Source: Acetobacteraceae bacterium (lineage in GTDB: Bacteria > Pseudomonadota > Alphaproteobacteria > Acetobacterales > Acetobacteraceae). From it: DNA of 64,000 nt. Numbering within the stretch: the first letter of the stretch is position 1; each line of letters opens with the position of its first letter. The stretch covers positions 1 to 64,000 of the forward strand of contig JASHOA010000018.1 of NCBI GenBank assembly GCA_030041375.1, read 5' to 3'. Positions 35,641 through 44,675 of the stretch are shown piece by piece. The notes beneath the pieces were generated by a model. The model was not told the origin of the DNA. It saw only the letters and a list, made by a program, of their open reading frames with translations, and did no database searches. A program made the translations under genes and the position numbers.

Positions 35641-37464
35641 ATGCCATATCCCGGCCTTGAGCGTGCCCCGGAAGGCGAGGCCGGAGGCACTGCCTCCCTG
35701 CCGGTCTGGGATCTTGCCGACCTCTACCCCGGGCCGGAAAGCCCGAGCGTCAACGCCGACCTTGCCGCAGTCGAGGCCGGAGCGAAAGCCTTTGCGGAAC
35801 GCCACGCGGGCCGACTGGGCCGGGTTTCAGGCGCGGAATTCGGCGCGGCGATCGCCGAGTTCGAGCGGTTGGAGCAGACGCTCGGCCGCCTGGTCTCCTA
35901 CGCGCAGCTTCTCTTCAGCAGCGATTCGACCAATCCCACTTATGGACAATTCTACCAAACCATCAACGAACGCGCGACGGCGATCAGCAGCCACCTGATC
36001 TTCTTCGGTCTTGAACTGAACCGGATCGAGGAGGCCGTGCTCGAGCCGAAACTGACCGACCCGGTTGCCGCGCGCTACCGCCCGTGGCTGCGCGACCTCC
36101 GGGTATTTCGCCCCCATCAGCTCGGTGAGGACCTCGAGCGGCTCGCACACGAAAAAGAGGTGACAGGGCACACTGCCTGGAGTCGCCTCTTCGACGAGAC
36201 GCTGGCCGGGCTCAGCATTCCGGTCGGTGGCGAGGAGCTGACAATGAGCGCCGCACTCGACCGGCTCTCCGATCGCGACCGGAGGGTGCGCGAGGCGGCG
36301 GGCCTGGCAATCGGCGAGGTGTTCGGTCGCAACATCCGGCTGTTTTCCCTGATCATCAACACGATCATGAAGGACAAGGAAATCGCCGACCGCTGGCGGC
36401 ACTATCCGCACCCGGCAAGCTACCGCAACCTTTCGAACATGGTCGAGGACGCGGTCGTGCAGGCGCTCGTCGGTGCCGTCAGGGCAGAGTATCCGAGGCT
36501 GGCGCACCGCTATTATGCACTGAAAACCCGCTGGCTGGGCCTTGATAAACTGCAGCACTGGGACCGCAACGCGCCGCTGCCGGAGGATGACGACCGCCAC
36601 CTCGATTGGGAGGAGGCGCGTGGCCGCGTGCTGGGCGCATACGCCGCCTTCAGCCCCGCCCTTGCAGAAATCGGCGCGCGTTTCTTCAGCTCACCCTGGA
36701 TCGATGCGGCGCTTCGCCCGGGCAAGGCGGGCGGTGCCTTCGCCCATCCGACCGTTCCCTCCGTCCATCCTTATATATTGCTGAATTACCACGGCCGGAC
36801 GCGCGACGTGATGACGCTTGCCCATGAACTCGGGCACGGCGTGCACCAGGTGCTGGCCGGCGACCAAGGATACCTGCTGGCCAACACGCCGCTCACGCTT
36901 GCCGAGACCGCGAGCGTGTTCGGGGAGATGCTGACGTTCCGTGCCATGCTCGAAGCGACCCGGGAGGCCCGCACGCGGCGAATCATGCTGGCGGCGAAGG
37001 TGGAGGACATGCTGAACACGGTGGTGCGGCAGATCGCGTTCTACCGCTTCGAAACGCTGATGCACGAGGAGCGTCGCACGGGAGAACTGCTGCCCGAGCG
37101 GATCGGCGAGATCTGGCTTTCCGTGCAGAAAGAGAGTCTCGGACCGGCGTTCGAGTTCTCCCCGGAGTACCGGAATTTCTGGGCCTATGTGCCGCACTTC
37201 ATACACACGCCGTTCTATGTCTATGCCTACGCGTTCGGCGATTGCCTGGTGAACGCGCTCTATGCCGTTTACCGCGACGGACATCCCGGGTTTCAGGCCA
37301 AGTATCTCGATATGCTGCGCGCGGGCGGGACAAAGCGGCATCGTGAGCTCCTGGCTCCGTTCGGGCTCGATGCGACGGATCCGCGGTTCTGGAAACGTGG
37401 CCTCGACGTGATCGCCGGGTTCATCGACGAGCTGGAAGCCATGCCGGCGGCGAGCATGGTGTGA
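35641..37464 (+). CDS. pepF: Oligoendopeptidase F (M3 metallopeptidase)
   Basis: This 607-residue M3B peptidase has zinc motif LAHELGHGVHQ (HExxH) near residue 395 and the third ligand Glu in TLAETASVFGEMLTF near 425. The remaining sequence (VWDLADLYPGPESP start, HFIHTPFYVYAYAFGDCLV near the end) matches alphaproteobacterial PepF. It cleaves short peptides in the cytoplasm. I chose ATG 35641, preceded by GAGGAG. The frame stays open to a TTG at 35566. Its stop overlaps the ABC1 kinase start by one base (TGATG). Confidence 0.9.
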   Translation: MPYPGLERAPEGEAGGTASLPVWDLADLYPGPESPSVNADLAAVEAGAKAFAERHAGRLGRVSGAEFGAAIAEFERLEQTLGRLVSYAQLLFSSDSTNPTYGQFYQTINERATAISSHLIFFGLELNRIEEAVLEPKLTDPVAARYRPWLRDLRVFRPHQLGEDLERLAHEKEVTGHTAWSRLFDETLAGLSIPVGGEELTMSAALDRLSDRDRRVREAAGLAIGEVFGRNIRLFSLIINTIMKDKEIADRWRHYPHPASYRNLSNMVEDAVVQALVGAVRAEYPRLAHRYYALKTRWLGLDKLQHWDRNAPLPEDDDRHLDWEEARGRVLGAYAAFSPALAEIGARFFSSPWIDAALRPGKAGGAFAHPTVPSVHPYILLNYHGRTRDVMTLAHELGHGVHQVLAGDQGYLLANTPLTLAETASVFGEMLTFRAMLEATREARTRRIMLAAKVEDMLNTVVRQIAFYRFETLMHEERRTGELLPERIGEIWLSVQKESLGPAFEFSPEYRNFWAYVPHFIHTPFYVYAYAFGDCLVNALYAVYRDGHPGFQAKYLDMLRAGGTKRHRELLAPFGLDATDPRFWKRGLDVIAGFIDELEAMPAASMV

Positions 37465-38816
37465 TGGCAGAGAGCGATGAAAGCACGATTTTCGGCGAAC
37501 TTCGCCGGCTGGCACGCACCTCGGGTGCCGTGGGTGGTATTGCGGCGCGAATCGCGGGGCAGCGCGTGTTCGGCATCCGTGCGGATCGGGCCGCGCATGC
37601 CGAGGACCTGAAAGCGATTCTCGGCGGGCTCAAGGGGCCGTTGATGAAGGTCGCGCAATTCCTTTCCACCGTGCCCGACGCACTGCCGGCGGAATATGCC
37701 GCGGAGCTTTCCGAGTTGCAGGCCAATGCGCCGCCCATGGGCTGGAGCTTCGTGCGCCGGCGGATGGCGGGGGAGCTTGGCATCGACTGGGAGAAGCGCT
37801 TCCGGAGCTTCGGAAATCAAGCGGCGGCGGCGGCAAGCCTGGGCCAGGTGCACCGCGCAGAGTTGCCGGACGGCACGGCTGTTGCGTGCAAGCTGCAATA
37901 CCCGGACATGCCGAGCGTGGTGGAGGCGGATCTCCGGCAGCTCAAGCTGGCGATGGCGGTCTATCGGCGGATGGACAATGCGATCCAGCAGGAAGAGATT
38001 TACAAGGAACTTTCGGAGCGGCTGCGCGAGGAGCTCGATTACCTGCGTGAAGCGGCGCAGATGCGTCTCTACGGACTGATGCTGGCAGACGAACCCGATG
38101 TGCACGTTCCGCGGCCGATCGTCGGCTATTGCACACGCCGGCTTCTGACCATGACCTGGCTCGAGGGGCGCGCGTTGCAGGCGCGGCTGGCCGAAAATCC
38201 GTCACTGGAGGAACGGAACCGGATTGCGCATGCGCTGTTCCGCGCCTGGTATGTGCCGCTCTACCGCTATGGGGTGATCCATGGTGACCCCCATCTCGGC
38301 AATTACCAGGTGCGGCCGGAGGGCGGAGTCAATCTGCTGGATTACGGGGCCATCCGCGTATTCGCGCCGCACTTCATCCGCGGCGTGATCGATCTTTTCG
38401 AGGCGGTACGGGACCATGACGAGGCGAAGGCCCTGCATGCCTATGAGGGATGGGGATTCAAGGACATCACGCGCGAGAAGCTGGCGGTATTGAACCTGTG
38501 GGCGGAGTTTCTTTACGAACCTCTGATCGAAGACCGGGTGCGGCGGATCCAGGAAACGAATGACCCACAGTTTGGCCGCGAGGTGGCTGAACGCGTCCAT
38601 GCAGGGTTGCAACGAACCGGCGGGGTGCGTCCGCCACGCGAGTTCGTGCTGATGGATCGCTCGGCAATCGGGCTTGGGGGAGTGTTCCTGCGCCTCGGCG
38701 CGGAGCTGAACTGGCACCGCATGTTCCAGGACCTGATCGCCGATTTCGATACCGAGGCCCTGGCCCGGCGCCAGGCCGATGCGCTCGCCGCGGCGGAGGT
38801 TCCACCCGCCGTCTAG
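37464..38816 (+). CDS. ABC1/UbiB/AarF-family atypical kinase
   Basis: This 450-residue protein belongs to the ABC1 (COQ8/UbiB) kinase-like family, which supports ubiquinone synthesis or lipid handling. The N-terminal KxGQ region is present as GPLMKVAQFLSTVPDALP, with Ala for the usual Gly. The alanine-rich nucleotide loop reads AAAAASLGQVHRAEL, and the catalytic loop and metal site read GVIHGDPHLGNYQV and LLDYGAIRVF. No C-terminal membrane helices like those of E. coli UbiB are evident, so I avoid the symbol ubiB. It is coupled to pepF. Its TAG stop is the first base triplet of repeat copy C. Confidence 0.85.
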   Translation: MAESDESTIFGELRRLARTSGAVGGIAARIAGQRVFGIRADRAAHAEDLKAILGGLKGPLMKVAQFLSTVPDALPAEYAAELSELQANAPPMGWSFVRRRMAGELGIDWEKRFRSFGNQAAAAASLGQVHRAELPDGTAVACKLQYPDMPSVVEADLRQLKLAMAVYRRMDNAIQQEEIYKELSERLREELDYLREAAQMRLYGLMLADEPDVHVPRPIVGYCTRRLLTMTWLEGRALQARLAENPSLEERNRIAHALFRAWYVPLYRYGVIHGDPHLGNYQVRPEGGVNLLDYGAIRVFAPHFIRGVIDLFEAVRDHDEAKALHAYEGWGFKDITREKLAVLNLWAEFLYEPLIEDRVRRIQETNDPQFGREVAERVHAGLQRTGGVRPPREFVLMDRSAIGLGGVFLRLGAELNWHRMFQDLIADFDTEALARRQADALAAAEVPPAV

Positions 38817-38916
38817 ACCCGTGTCGGGCTGACTGTGCAGCCCGACACCGGTCTCGCTCTTTATTCGAGCCCGCGATTCACGCCCTCCGACGTTTCCGCC
38901 TCGGGCGATCGCGGGC
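38814..38916 (+). repeat. Dispersed two-hairpin repeat, copy C (tandem, first)
   Basis: Module 1 arms are GTGTCGGGCT (38821-38830) and AGCCCGACAC (38839-38848). Module 2 follows with AGCCCGCGAT and GATCGCGGGC. The initial TAG is the stop codon of the ABC1 kinase gene. Copy D follows without a gap. Confidence 0.92.
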
Positions 38917-39021
38917 GAGACCCGTGTCGGGCTGACTGCGCAGCCCGACACCGGTCTCGCGCTTTATTCGAGCCCGCGATTCACGCCCTCCGACGTTTCC
39001 GCCTCGGGCGATCGCGGGCTA
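38917..39021 (+). repeat. Dispersed two-hairpin repeat, copy D (tandem, second)
   Basis: This is nearly identical to copy C, with a repeat period of 103 bases; the module 1 loop differs by one base (GACTGCGC against GACTGTGC). It ends 88 bases before the fabD start, so the two copies fill the ABC1 kinase-fabD gap. Confidence 0.92.
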
Positions 39022-39109
39022 AGCACGTGATTGACAGGCGGAAGCCAGCGGGATACTGCGCCGGCCCGCCTCCGGGCGCTCTGCACACCCCCGACCCCGG
39101 AATCCCGCT

Positions 39110-40066
39110 TTGTCCGTTCACGCCTTTATTTTCCCCGGCCAGGGCAGCCAGTTCGTGGGCATGGGCCAGGCTCTCGCGGAGGCCTTCCCTGCTGCCCGCG
39201 AGGTTTTCGAGGAGGTGGACGAAGCTCTGCGGCAGAGGCTTTCGCGCTTGATCTTCGAAGGACCGGCGGAAGAGCTGATGCTGACCCGGAATGCGCAGCC
39301 GGCGCTGATGGCGGTTTCACTGGCCGTGCTTCGGGTACTGGAGCGGGAGGCGGGGCTTGCCACCCGGGAGAAAGTGCGGGCCGTTGCCGGGCATTCGCTC
39401 GGCGAATACAGCGCCCTCGTTGCCGCAGAGAGCCTTTCGCTGGCAGAGGCCGCCCGGCTGCTGCGCCAGCGCGGCGAGGCGATGCAACAGGCGGTTCCAC
39501 CCGGAGAGGGCGCGATGGCGGCTCTGCTCGGGGTGGGCCTCGAAGACGCCAGGGAGATTTGCGATGTCGCCGCGGAGGGGCCCGGCGGGCGCCAGGTGGT
39601 CGAGCCGGCCAATGACAATGGCGGGGGCCAGGTCGTGATCTCGGGGGCCTCCGAGGCGGTTGAACGCGCGATCGGGATCGCCAAGGCGCGGGGCGTCAAA
39701 CGGGCGATGCTGCTCGCGGTCTCGGCGCCATTTCACTGTGCCCTGATGCAGCCGGCGGCGGAGGCGATGGCGGGGGCGCTGACGGGGGCGGCGATCGCGG
39801 CGCCGAAAGTGGCGGTGGTTGCCAACGTCACCGCGGCCAAAGTCACCGAGCCAGACCAGATCCGGGATCGATTGGTGCGCCAGATCACCGGGCTGGTCAG
39901 GTGGCGCGAAAGCATTCTTGCGATGGCGGAGATGGGGGTGGAGAGCTTCGTCGAAATCGGTGCCGGAAGGGTTCTGACCGGGCTGACGCGGCGAATCGTT
40001 CCCGATGCCGAAGCGCGTCCCGTGGGCACACCGCCCGAAATCGAATCACTCGTGAAACTGTTATAG
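39110..40066 (+). CDS. fabD: Malonyl-CoA:ACP transacylase
   Basis: This 318-residue FabD loads malonyl groups onto acyl carrier protein for fatty-acid synthesis. It starts HAFIFPGQGSQFVGMGQ and has the catalytic serine in VAGHSLGEYSALVA near residue 92, with the catalytic His in VSAPFHCALM near 205. The start is TTG 39110, the only credible one near the homology. It heads the fabD-fabG-acpP-fabF-mltG cluster; fabG follows eight bases later. Confidence 0.95.
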   Translation: MSVHAFIFPGQGSQFVGMGQALAEAFPAAREVFEEVDEALRQRLSRLIFEGPAEELMLTRNAQPALMAVSLAVLRVLEREAGLATREKVRAVAGHSLGEYSALVAAESLSLAEAARLLRQRGEAMQQAVPPGEGAMAALLGVGLEDAREICDVAAEGPGGRQVVEPANDNGGGQVVISGASEAVERAIGIAKARGVKRAMLLAVSAPFHCALMQPAAEAMAGALTGAAIAAPKVAVVANVTAAKVTEPDQIRDRLVRQITGLVRWRESILAMAEMGVESFVEIGAGRVLTGLTRRIVPDAEARPVGTPPEIESLVKLL

Positions 40067-40074
40067 GAATCCCG

Positions 40075-40812
40075 ATGTTTCGGCTGGATGGCCAGACCGC
40101 GCTGGTCACGGGGGCATCGGGCGGGATCGGTGCCGCCATCGCGAGTGCCTTGCATGCCCAAGGCGCCAAAGTCGTTCTGTCGGGCACGCGCACGCTCGTT
40201 CTGGAGGAGCTTGCCGCCAGGCTCGGTGAGGGTGCATTCGTCGCGGCAGCCGATCTCTCCGACCGGGCTCAGCCAGAGGCACTCGTCGCCGCGGCCGAGG
40301 CCGCGGCGGGGCCGCTCGGCATCCTGGTCAACAATGCCGGCCGGACCCGGGACGGCCTGGCGCTCAGGATGAGCGATGCCGACTGGGAGGCGGTCCTCGA
40401 AGTCGACCTCTCAGCGCCTTTCCGGCTTGCCCGAGCCTCCTTGAAGGGGATGCTCCGGCGTCGGGCGGGGCGGATCGTCACCATCGGCAGCATGGTGGGA
40501 ACGACCGGGAATGCCGGCCAGGCGAACTACGCGGCGGCCAAGGCCGGCCTTTTAGGCATGACCAAATCGCTGGCGCTGGAGGTTGCCTCCCGCGGCATTA
40601 CGGTCAACCTGGTGGCGCCCGGTTTCATCACGACGCCGATGACGGCCGAGCTCCCGGAAGCGCAGCGCCAGCGCCTGGCCGAGCGAATTCCCCTCGGCCG
40701 ATTCGGGGCCCCGGAAGACGTGGCCGCGGCCGTGGTTTATCTGGCTTCCAAGGAGGCGGGCTGGGTGACCGGAGCCATACTGCACGTGAACGGGGGCATG
40801 GCCATGCCATGA
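40075..40812 (+). CDS. fabG: 3-oxoacyl-ACP reductase
   Basis: This 245-residue SDR of the FabG group carries out NADPH-dependent reduction of 3-oxoacyl-ACP in fatty-acid elongation. Motifs: TGASGGIGAAI near 14, NNAGRTRDGLALRM near 87, Ser in IGSMVG near 138, YAAAK near 152, and PGFITTPMTAELP. Start ATG 40075 lies eight bases after the fabD stop. The C-terminus GAILHVNGGMAMP is typical. Confidence 0.95.
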   Translation: MFRLDGQTALVTGASGGIGAAIASALHAQGAKVVLSGTRTLVLEELAARLGEGAFVAAADLSDRAQPEALVAAAEAAAGPLGILVNNAGRTRDGLALRMSDADWEAVLEVDLSAPFRLARASLKGMLRRRAGRIVTIGSMVGTTGNAGQANYAAAKAGLLGMTKSLALEVASRGITVNLVAPGFITTPMTAELPEAQRQRLAERIPLGRFGAPEDVAAAVVYLASKEAGWVTGAILHVNGGMAMP

Positions 40813-40833
40813 GGGCCGGGGTCACGGGTCAGG

Positions 40834-40861
40834 TTGGCGGTTGCAATGAAACCATGCTAAT
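40834..40861 (+). promoter_or_regulatory. Candidate sigma-70-like promoter upstream of acpP
   Basis: TTGGCG (40834-40839) and GCTAAT (40856-40861) are separated by 16 bases. The pair lies in the 163-base gap between fabG and acpP, about 115 bases before the acpP start, where a strong separate promoter is expected for this abundant protein. The match is partial. Confidence 0.25.
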
Positions 40862-40975
40862 CGCCCCCCGCGCGTCGTCCGGAGCGGGTATTCGGCGCCG
40901 AGCGGGACTTTTATCCCGGGCGGCGGGTGAGCGGAGCCGGTCCTTGGGTACCGGCGTCAAGGAGCGGGAGAGCCA

Positions 40976-41215
40976 ATGAGCGAGATCGCCGACAAGGTAA
41001 AGAAGATCGTGGTGGAGCACCTGGGCGTCGAGGAGTCCAAGGTGACCTCCGAAGCCTCCTTCATCGACGATCTGGGCGCCGACAGCCTGGACACGGTGGA
41101 ACTGGTCATGGCTTTCGAGGAAGCCTTCGGGGTGGAAATCCCCGAGGACGCCGCGGAAAAGATCAGCACCGTCAAGGATGCCGTCGAGTATATCGAGAAG
41201 CAGAAGGCGGCCTGA
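40976..41215 (+). CDS. acpP: Acyl carrier protein
   Basis: This 79-residue, acidic protein has the phosphopantetheine attachment motif [18 protein letters not shown], with Ser near position 37. The rest ([38 protein letters not shown]) is canonical AcpP. It carries growing acyl chains between FabD, FabF and FabG. GGAGCGGGAGA precedes the ATG. fabF follows. Confidence 0.97.
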   Translation: MSEIADKVKKIVVEHLGVEESKVTSEASFIDDLGADSLDTVELVMAFEEAFGVEIPEDAAEKISTVKDAVEYIEKQKAA

Positions 41216-41244
41216 AACCGGACGCCGGGCAAAGCGTGACCGGC

Positions 41245-42504
41245 ATGCGGCGGGTGGTGGTCACCGGCATGGGTGTTGTCTGCCCGCTCGGACTCGGGGT
41301 CGAGCGGGTCTGGCAGCGGCTGATCAATGCCCAGTCCGGCATCCGGGCGATCCAGTCCTTCGACGTCACCGATCTCTCTTCGAAGATCGCAGGCCAGATT
41401 CCGCCTGGCACTCGTTCCGAAGGCGGGCTCGATATCGGGGAATGGATCTCTGCCAAGGACCAACGCAAGATGGACCGCTTCATCCAGTTCGCGCTGGTTG
41501 CGGCGGCGGAGGCGATCGAGGATTCGGGCTGGCAGCCGGATAACGAGGAAGATCGTTGTGCAACCGGCGTGATGATCGGCTCGGGTATCGGCGGCCTGCA
41601 GACGATCGCGGACAGCGCCGTGCTGGTACACGAGGGCAAGGCACGGCGCATTTCGCCATTTTTCATTCCGTCTGCGCTGATCAATCTCGCCTCCGGTCAT
41701 GTCTCCATCCGCTACGGGCTCAAGGGGCCGAACCACTCCGTCGTCACGGCTTGTGCCACGGGTGTCCACGCGATCGGCGATGCGGCACGCCTGATCGGTT
41801 ATGGCGATGCCGAGGTCATGGTCGCCGGTGGTGCGGAGGCGGGCGTCTGTCCGCTCGGAATCGCCGGATTCTGCGCCTCCCGGGCCTTGTCCACCGGGTT
41901 CAATGATTGCCCGGAGCGCGCTTCGCGGCCCTGGGACAAGGACCGGGATGGCTTCGTGATGGGCGAGGGCGCCGGGATCGTCGTGCTCGAGGAATACGAG
42001 CATGCCAGACGGCGCGGGGCGCGGATTTATGGTGAGATCATCGGCTACGGCATGTCCGGTGACGCCCATCACGTGACCGCTCCGCCCGATGGGCACGAGG
42101 GCGCGTTCCGCGCCATGCAGGCAGCACTCCGCAATGGCCGGATCACGGCCGAGCAGATCCAGTACGTGAACGCGCACGGCACCTCGACATTCGCCGACGA
42201 TCTCGAACTCGAAGCGGTGGAGCGCCTGTTCGGACCGGCAGCCAAGGGGCTCGCCATGTCGTCCACGAAGTCGGCGATCGGGCATCTCCTGGGCGCGGCG
42301 GGCGCGGTCGAAGCGATGTTCTCGATCCTCGCCGTGCGCGACGGCGTGGCGCCACCCACCTTGAACCTCGAGCAGCCCAGTCGGGACAGTGTGATCGACC
42401 GTGTGGCCATGGTTGCGCAGCAACGGCCGATCAAGATGGCGCTCTCGAACAGCTTCGGGTTCGGCGGCACCAATGCCTCGATCGTCGTCGGCGCCGCTGC
42501 CTGA
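41245..42504 (+). CDS. fabF: 3-oxoacyl-ACP synthase II
   Basis: This 419-residue condensing enzyme elongates acyl-ACP with malonyl-ACP. Catalytic residues: Cys in VVTACATGVHAIGDA near 165, His in NAHGTSTFADD near 305, and His in SAIGHLLGAAGAVE near 340. The closing SNSFGFGGTNASIV is typical. I chose ATG 41245 (RRVVVTGMG start); GTG 41236 is in frame and equally possible. The mltG start lies within its last 32 bases. Confidence 0.95.
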   Translation: MRRVVVTGMGVVCPLGLGVERVWQRLINAQSGIRAIQSFDVTDLSSKIAGQIPPGTRSEGGLDIGEWISAKDQRKMDRFIQFALVAAAEAIEDSGWQPDNEEDRCATGVMIGSGIGGLQTIADSAVLVHEGKARRISPFFIPSALINLASGHVSIRYGLKGPNHSVVTACATGVHAIGDAARLIGYGDAEVMVAGGAEAGVCPLGIAGFCASRALSTGFNDCPERASRPWDKDRDGFVMGEGAGIVVLEEYEHARRRGARIYGEIIGYGMSGDAHHVTAPPDGHEGAFRAMQAALRNGRITAEQIQYVNAHGTSTFADDLELEAVERLFGPAAKGLAMSSTKSAIGHLLGAAGAVEAMFSILAVRDGVAPPTLNLEQPSRDSVIDRVAMVAQQRPIKMALSNSFGFGGTNASIVVGAAA

Positions 42505-43531
42505 CGGAGCGGACGGAAGCGGGACGCAACCTTCCCGCAAGCCAACCGGACGGTGGTGGCTCTGCGCCCTCGCGCCACTGCTGACGATTGCCCTGATTTC
42601 TGCGGTGTTTGCGGGATCGCTCTGGCGCTACGAGAGGGCCGGCCCATTGCCCAAGGCCGAGGCCGTCGTCATTCCTGCCGGATCGACGGCGACAGTCGCC
42701 CGGCACTTGGCGCGGGCGGGGGTGATCGACCAGCCACACGTCTTCACGCTGGCCGCCCTTGCCACCTCCCTAGCCGGGCCCCTGCACGCCGCCGAACTTC
42801 TCTTTCCCGCGCATGCGAGCTTTGCCCAGGTGCTTTTGGTGCTGCGGAAGGCGCCACCGGTCGAGCATCGGCTGGTGATTCCGGAGGGGCTGACGGCGAA
42901 AGAGATCACGGCGCTGATCCTGCACGCGCCTGCACTCGTCGGCCCGGTCGATCTTCCAAGCGAAGGATATGTGCTGCCGGCGACCTACGATTACCTGTAT
43001 GGAACGAAGCGTTCGGCGATCATTGCCCGGGCCCATGCGGCGCTGGAGCGGGTCCTGTCGGAGCTTTGGGAGAAAAGAGCGCCGGGTCTGCCATTCGCCG
43101 ATCCCGACCAGGCCCTGACCCTCGCCAGCATCGTCGAGCGTGAAACCGCCGTTGCCGCGGAACGGCCGCGGATCGCCGCGGTCTTCATCAACCGCCTCAG
43201 GCTCGGCATGAAGCTGCAGTCGGACCCCACCGTCATCTTTGCCGCCAGCGATGGCGATGGCGTACTCTCCCGAGCCCTCTCATCGCAGGACCTGACCATC
43301 AAAAGTCCCTACAATACCTACGTTGTTCCTGGCCTTCCGCCGGGGCCGATCGATTCGCCCGGCGTCGCGTCAATCGAGGCGGTCCTGCATCCGATGACGA
43401 GCCCCGATCTCTATTTCGTTGCCGACGGTCTGGGCGGACATGCATTTTCGCGCACGCTCGAAGGCCAGGATCGCAATATCCGCGCCTGGGAGCAGCGCCT
43501 GCGGCAGGTGCCGGTCCCACCCGAGCCATAG
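42473..43531 (+). CDS. mltG: Endolytic murein transglycosylase MltG
   Basis: This 352-residue YceG/MltG enzyme cleaves nascent glycan strands at the inner membrane and so releases newly made peptidoglycan. One N-terminal helix (LCALAPLLTIALISAVFAGS) is followed by a LysM-like region with VVIPAGSTATVARHL and VIPEGLTAKEI. The catalytic Glu is in LASIVERETAVAAERP near 225. LQSDPTVIFA and SPYNTYVVPGLPPGPIDSPG are also characteristic. ATG 42473 overlaps fabF by 32 bases. The gene converges on the dioxygenase gene, 13 bases apart. Confidence 0.92.
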   Translation: MPRSSSAPLPDGADGSGTQPSRKPTGRWWLCALAPLLTIALISAVFAGSLWRYERAGPLPKAEAVVIPAGSTATVARHLARAGVIDQPHVFTLAALATSLAGPLHAAELLFPAHASFAQVLLVLRKAPPVEHRLVIPEGLTAKEITALILHAPALVGPVDLPSEGYVLPATYDYLYGTKRSAIIARAHAALERVLSELWEKRAPGLPFADPDQALTLASIVERETAVAAERPRIAAVFINRLRLGMKLQSDPTVIFAASDGDGVLSRALSSQDLTIKSPYNTYVVPGLPPGPIDSPGVASIEAVLHPMTSPDLYFVADGLGGHAFSRTLEGQDRNIRAWEQRLRQVPVPPEP

Positions 43532-43544
43532 CGGCAGTTTCATT

Positions 43545-44387
43545 TCAGCGCGGCCTGTCACCGGCAAGCGTGATCCGGTGCATCACGCGGCGGTAGCCGT
43601 GATAGTCATTGACCGGGTTGTGTTGCGTGCAACGATTGTCCCAGAAGGCGATCGAGCCGGGCTGCCAGCGGAAGCGACAGGTGAATTCGGGCCGGACCTG
43701 GTGGGCGAAGAGGAATGACAGCAGCGGGGCGCTCTCCTTTTCCGTCATGTCGCGGAAGCGCACCGTGTGCCCGGCATTGACGTAGAGCGCCTTGCGGCCG
43801 GTTTCGGGGTGGGTACGGACGACCGGATGTTCGGCCTCGTATTCGACCTTGGCATCCGCGCGCGCATGCGCCCGAACTTGATCCTCGCGGGTGCGGCTGA
43901 CATCGGCCTTGGATGAACTGTTCACCGCTACGAGGCCGTCGAGGAGCCTTCGCATGCCGCCGGAGAGCGTTTCGTAGGCGAGATACATATTCGCGAACAA
44001 GGTGTCTCCGCCGCGCGGGGGCACCTCGCGAGCGATCAGCATCGTGCCCATGGGCGGCGTTTCCAGATAACTGGTGTCGGAATGCCAGATGCCGCCGAAA
44101 TTGATGCGTTCATGCTCCAGCTTGACGACCGGGATGATTTCCGGGAACAGCTCCAGCCCTTTCATGAAAGGGTACTCGACGACCGGGGCGAAGCGTTTCG
44201 CAAACTCCAGGAACCGCCCGTCGGGCAAGTTCTGGTCTCGAAAGAAGACGACACCATATTCCAGCCAGAGGCGGCGAATTGCGGCGATCGTCGTCTCGTC
44301 CACCGTGCCCCCGAGATCGACGCCGTGGATGACCCCGCCGAGTGCGCCGGAAAGCGGCTCATCCTCGATCCGACTGGTCATGCGCAT
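43545..44387 (-). CDS. TauD/TfdA-family Fe(II)/2-oxoglutarate dioxygenase
   Basis: This 280-residue oxygenase has the iron ligands HxD in GIWHSDTSY near residue 85 and the distal His in DNRCTQHNPVNDYHGYRRVMHR near 250, where the Arg that binds 2-oxoglutarate also lies. FANMYLAYETL and the substrate-side LNAxH-like VNAGHTVRF are typical of TauD/TfdA. Members oxidise taurine, sulfonates, 2,4-D or other small acids; the substrate is not determined. I chose ATG 44387 (RMTSRIEDEPL start). The next gene beyond repeat copy E is sulfotransferase-like, but no taurine transporter is here. Confidence 0.85.
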   Translation of the reverse strand: MRMTSRIEDEPLSGALGGVIHGVDLGGTVDETTIAAIRRLWLEYGVVFFRDQNLPDGRFLEFAKRFAPVVEYPFMKGLELFPEIIPVVKLEHERINFGGIWHSDTSYLETPPMGTMLIAREVPPRGGDTLFANMYLAYETLSGGMRRLLDGLVAVNSSSKADVSRTREDQVRAHARADAKVEYEAEHPVVRTHPETGRKALYVNAGHTVRFRDMTEKESAPLLSFLFAHQVRPEFTCRFRWQPGSIAFWDNRCTQHNPVNDYHGYRRVMHRITLAGDRPR

Positions 44388-44451
44388 GACCCCTCTTTTG
44401 CCAACCTGCCAACCCCCGGCGGCAAGCATAAAGCGATAGCCCGCCCCGGTT

Positions 44452-44558
44452 CTAGACTCGTGCCTGGCGGACTGTGCAGCCCGACACGGGTCTCGCGCTT
44501 TATTCGAGCCCGCGATTCACGCCCTCCGACGATTCCGCCTCGGGCGATCGCGGGCTAG
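44452..44558 (+). repeat. Dispersed two-hairpin repeat, copy E
   Basis: This full-length copy is bounded by CTAG at both ends. Module 1 is decayed in its left arm (CGTGCCTGGCGG against CGTGTCGGGCT), while module 2 is intact (AGCCCGCGAT ... ATCGCGGGCT). It lies between the divergent dioxygenase and sulfotransferase-like genes. Confidence 0.9.
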
Positions 44559-44675
44559 GCGCCGGCGCCGAACTGCCGGCAACGGGAATCCGGCTCCGAA
44601 TCCCGTTGCGAGACTGCTTGCACGCCTGGTTGGGAATGCGCAGGATTGAAAGCGGCTGCGCATGGTTCCCGGAAG

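Noticed and set aside
38835-39251. Protein-coding frame running through the tandem repeats into fabD
   Set aside because: The translated repeat (SSPRFTPSDVSASGDRG) recurs in several unrelated gaps and is a by-product of the non-coding repeat.
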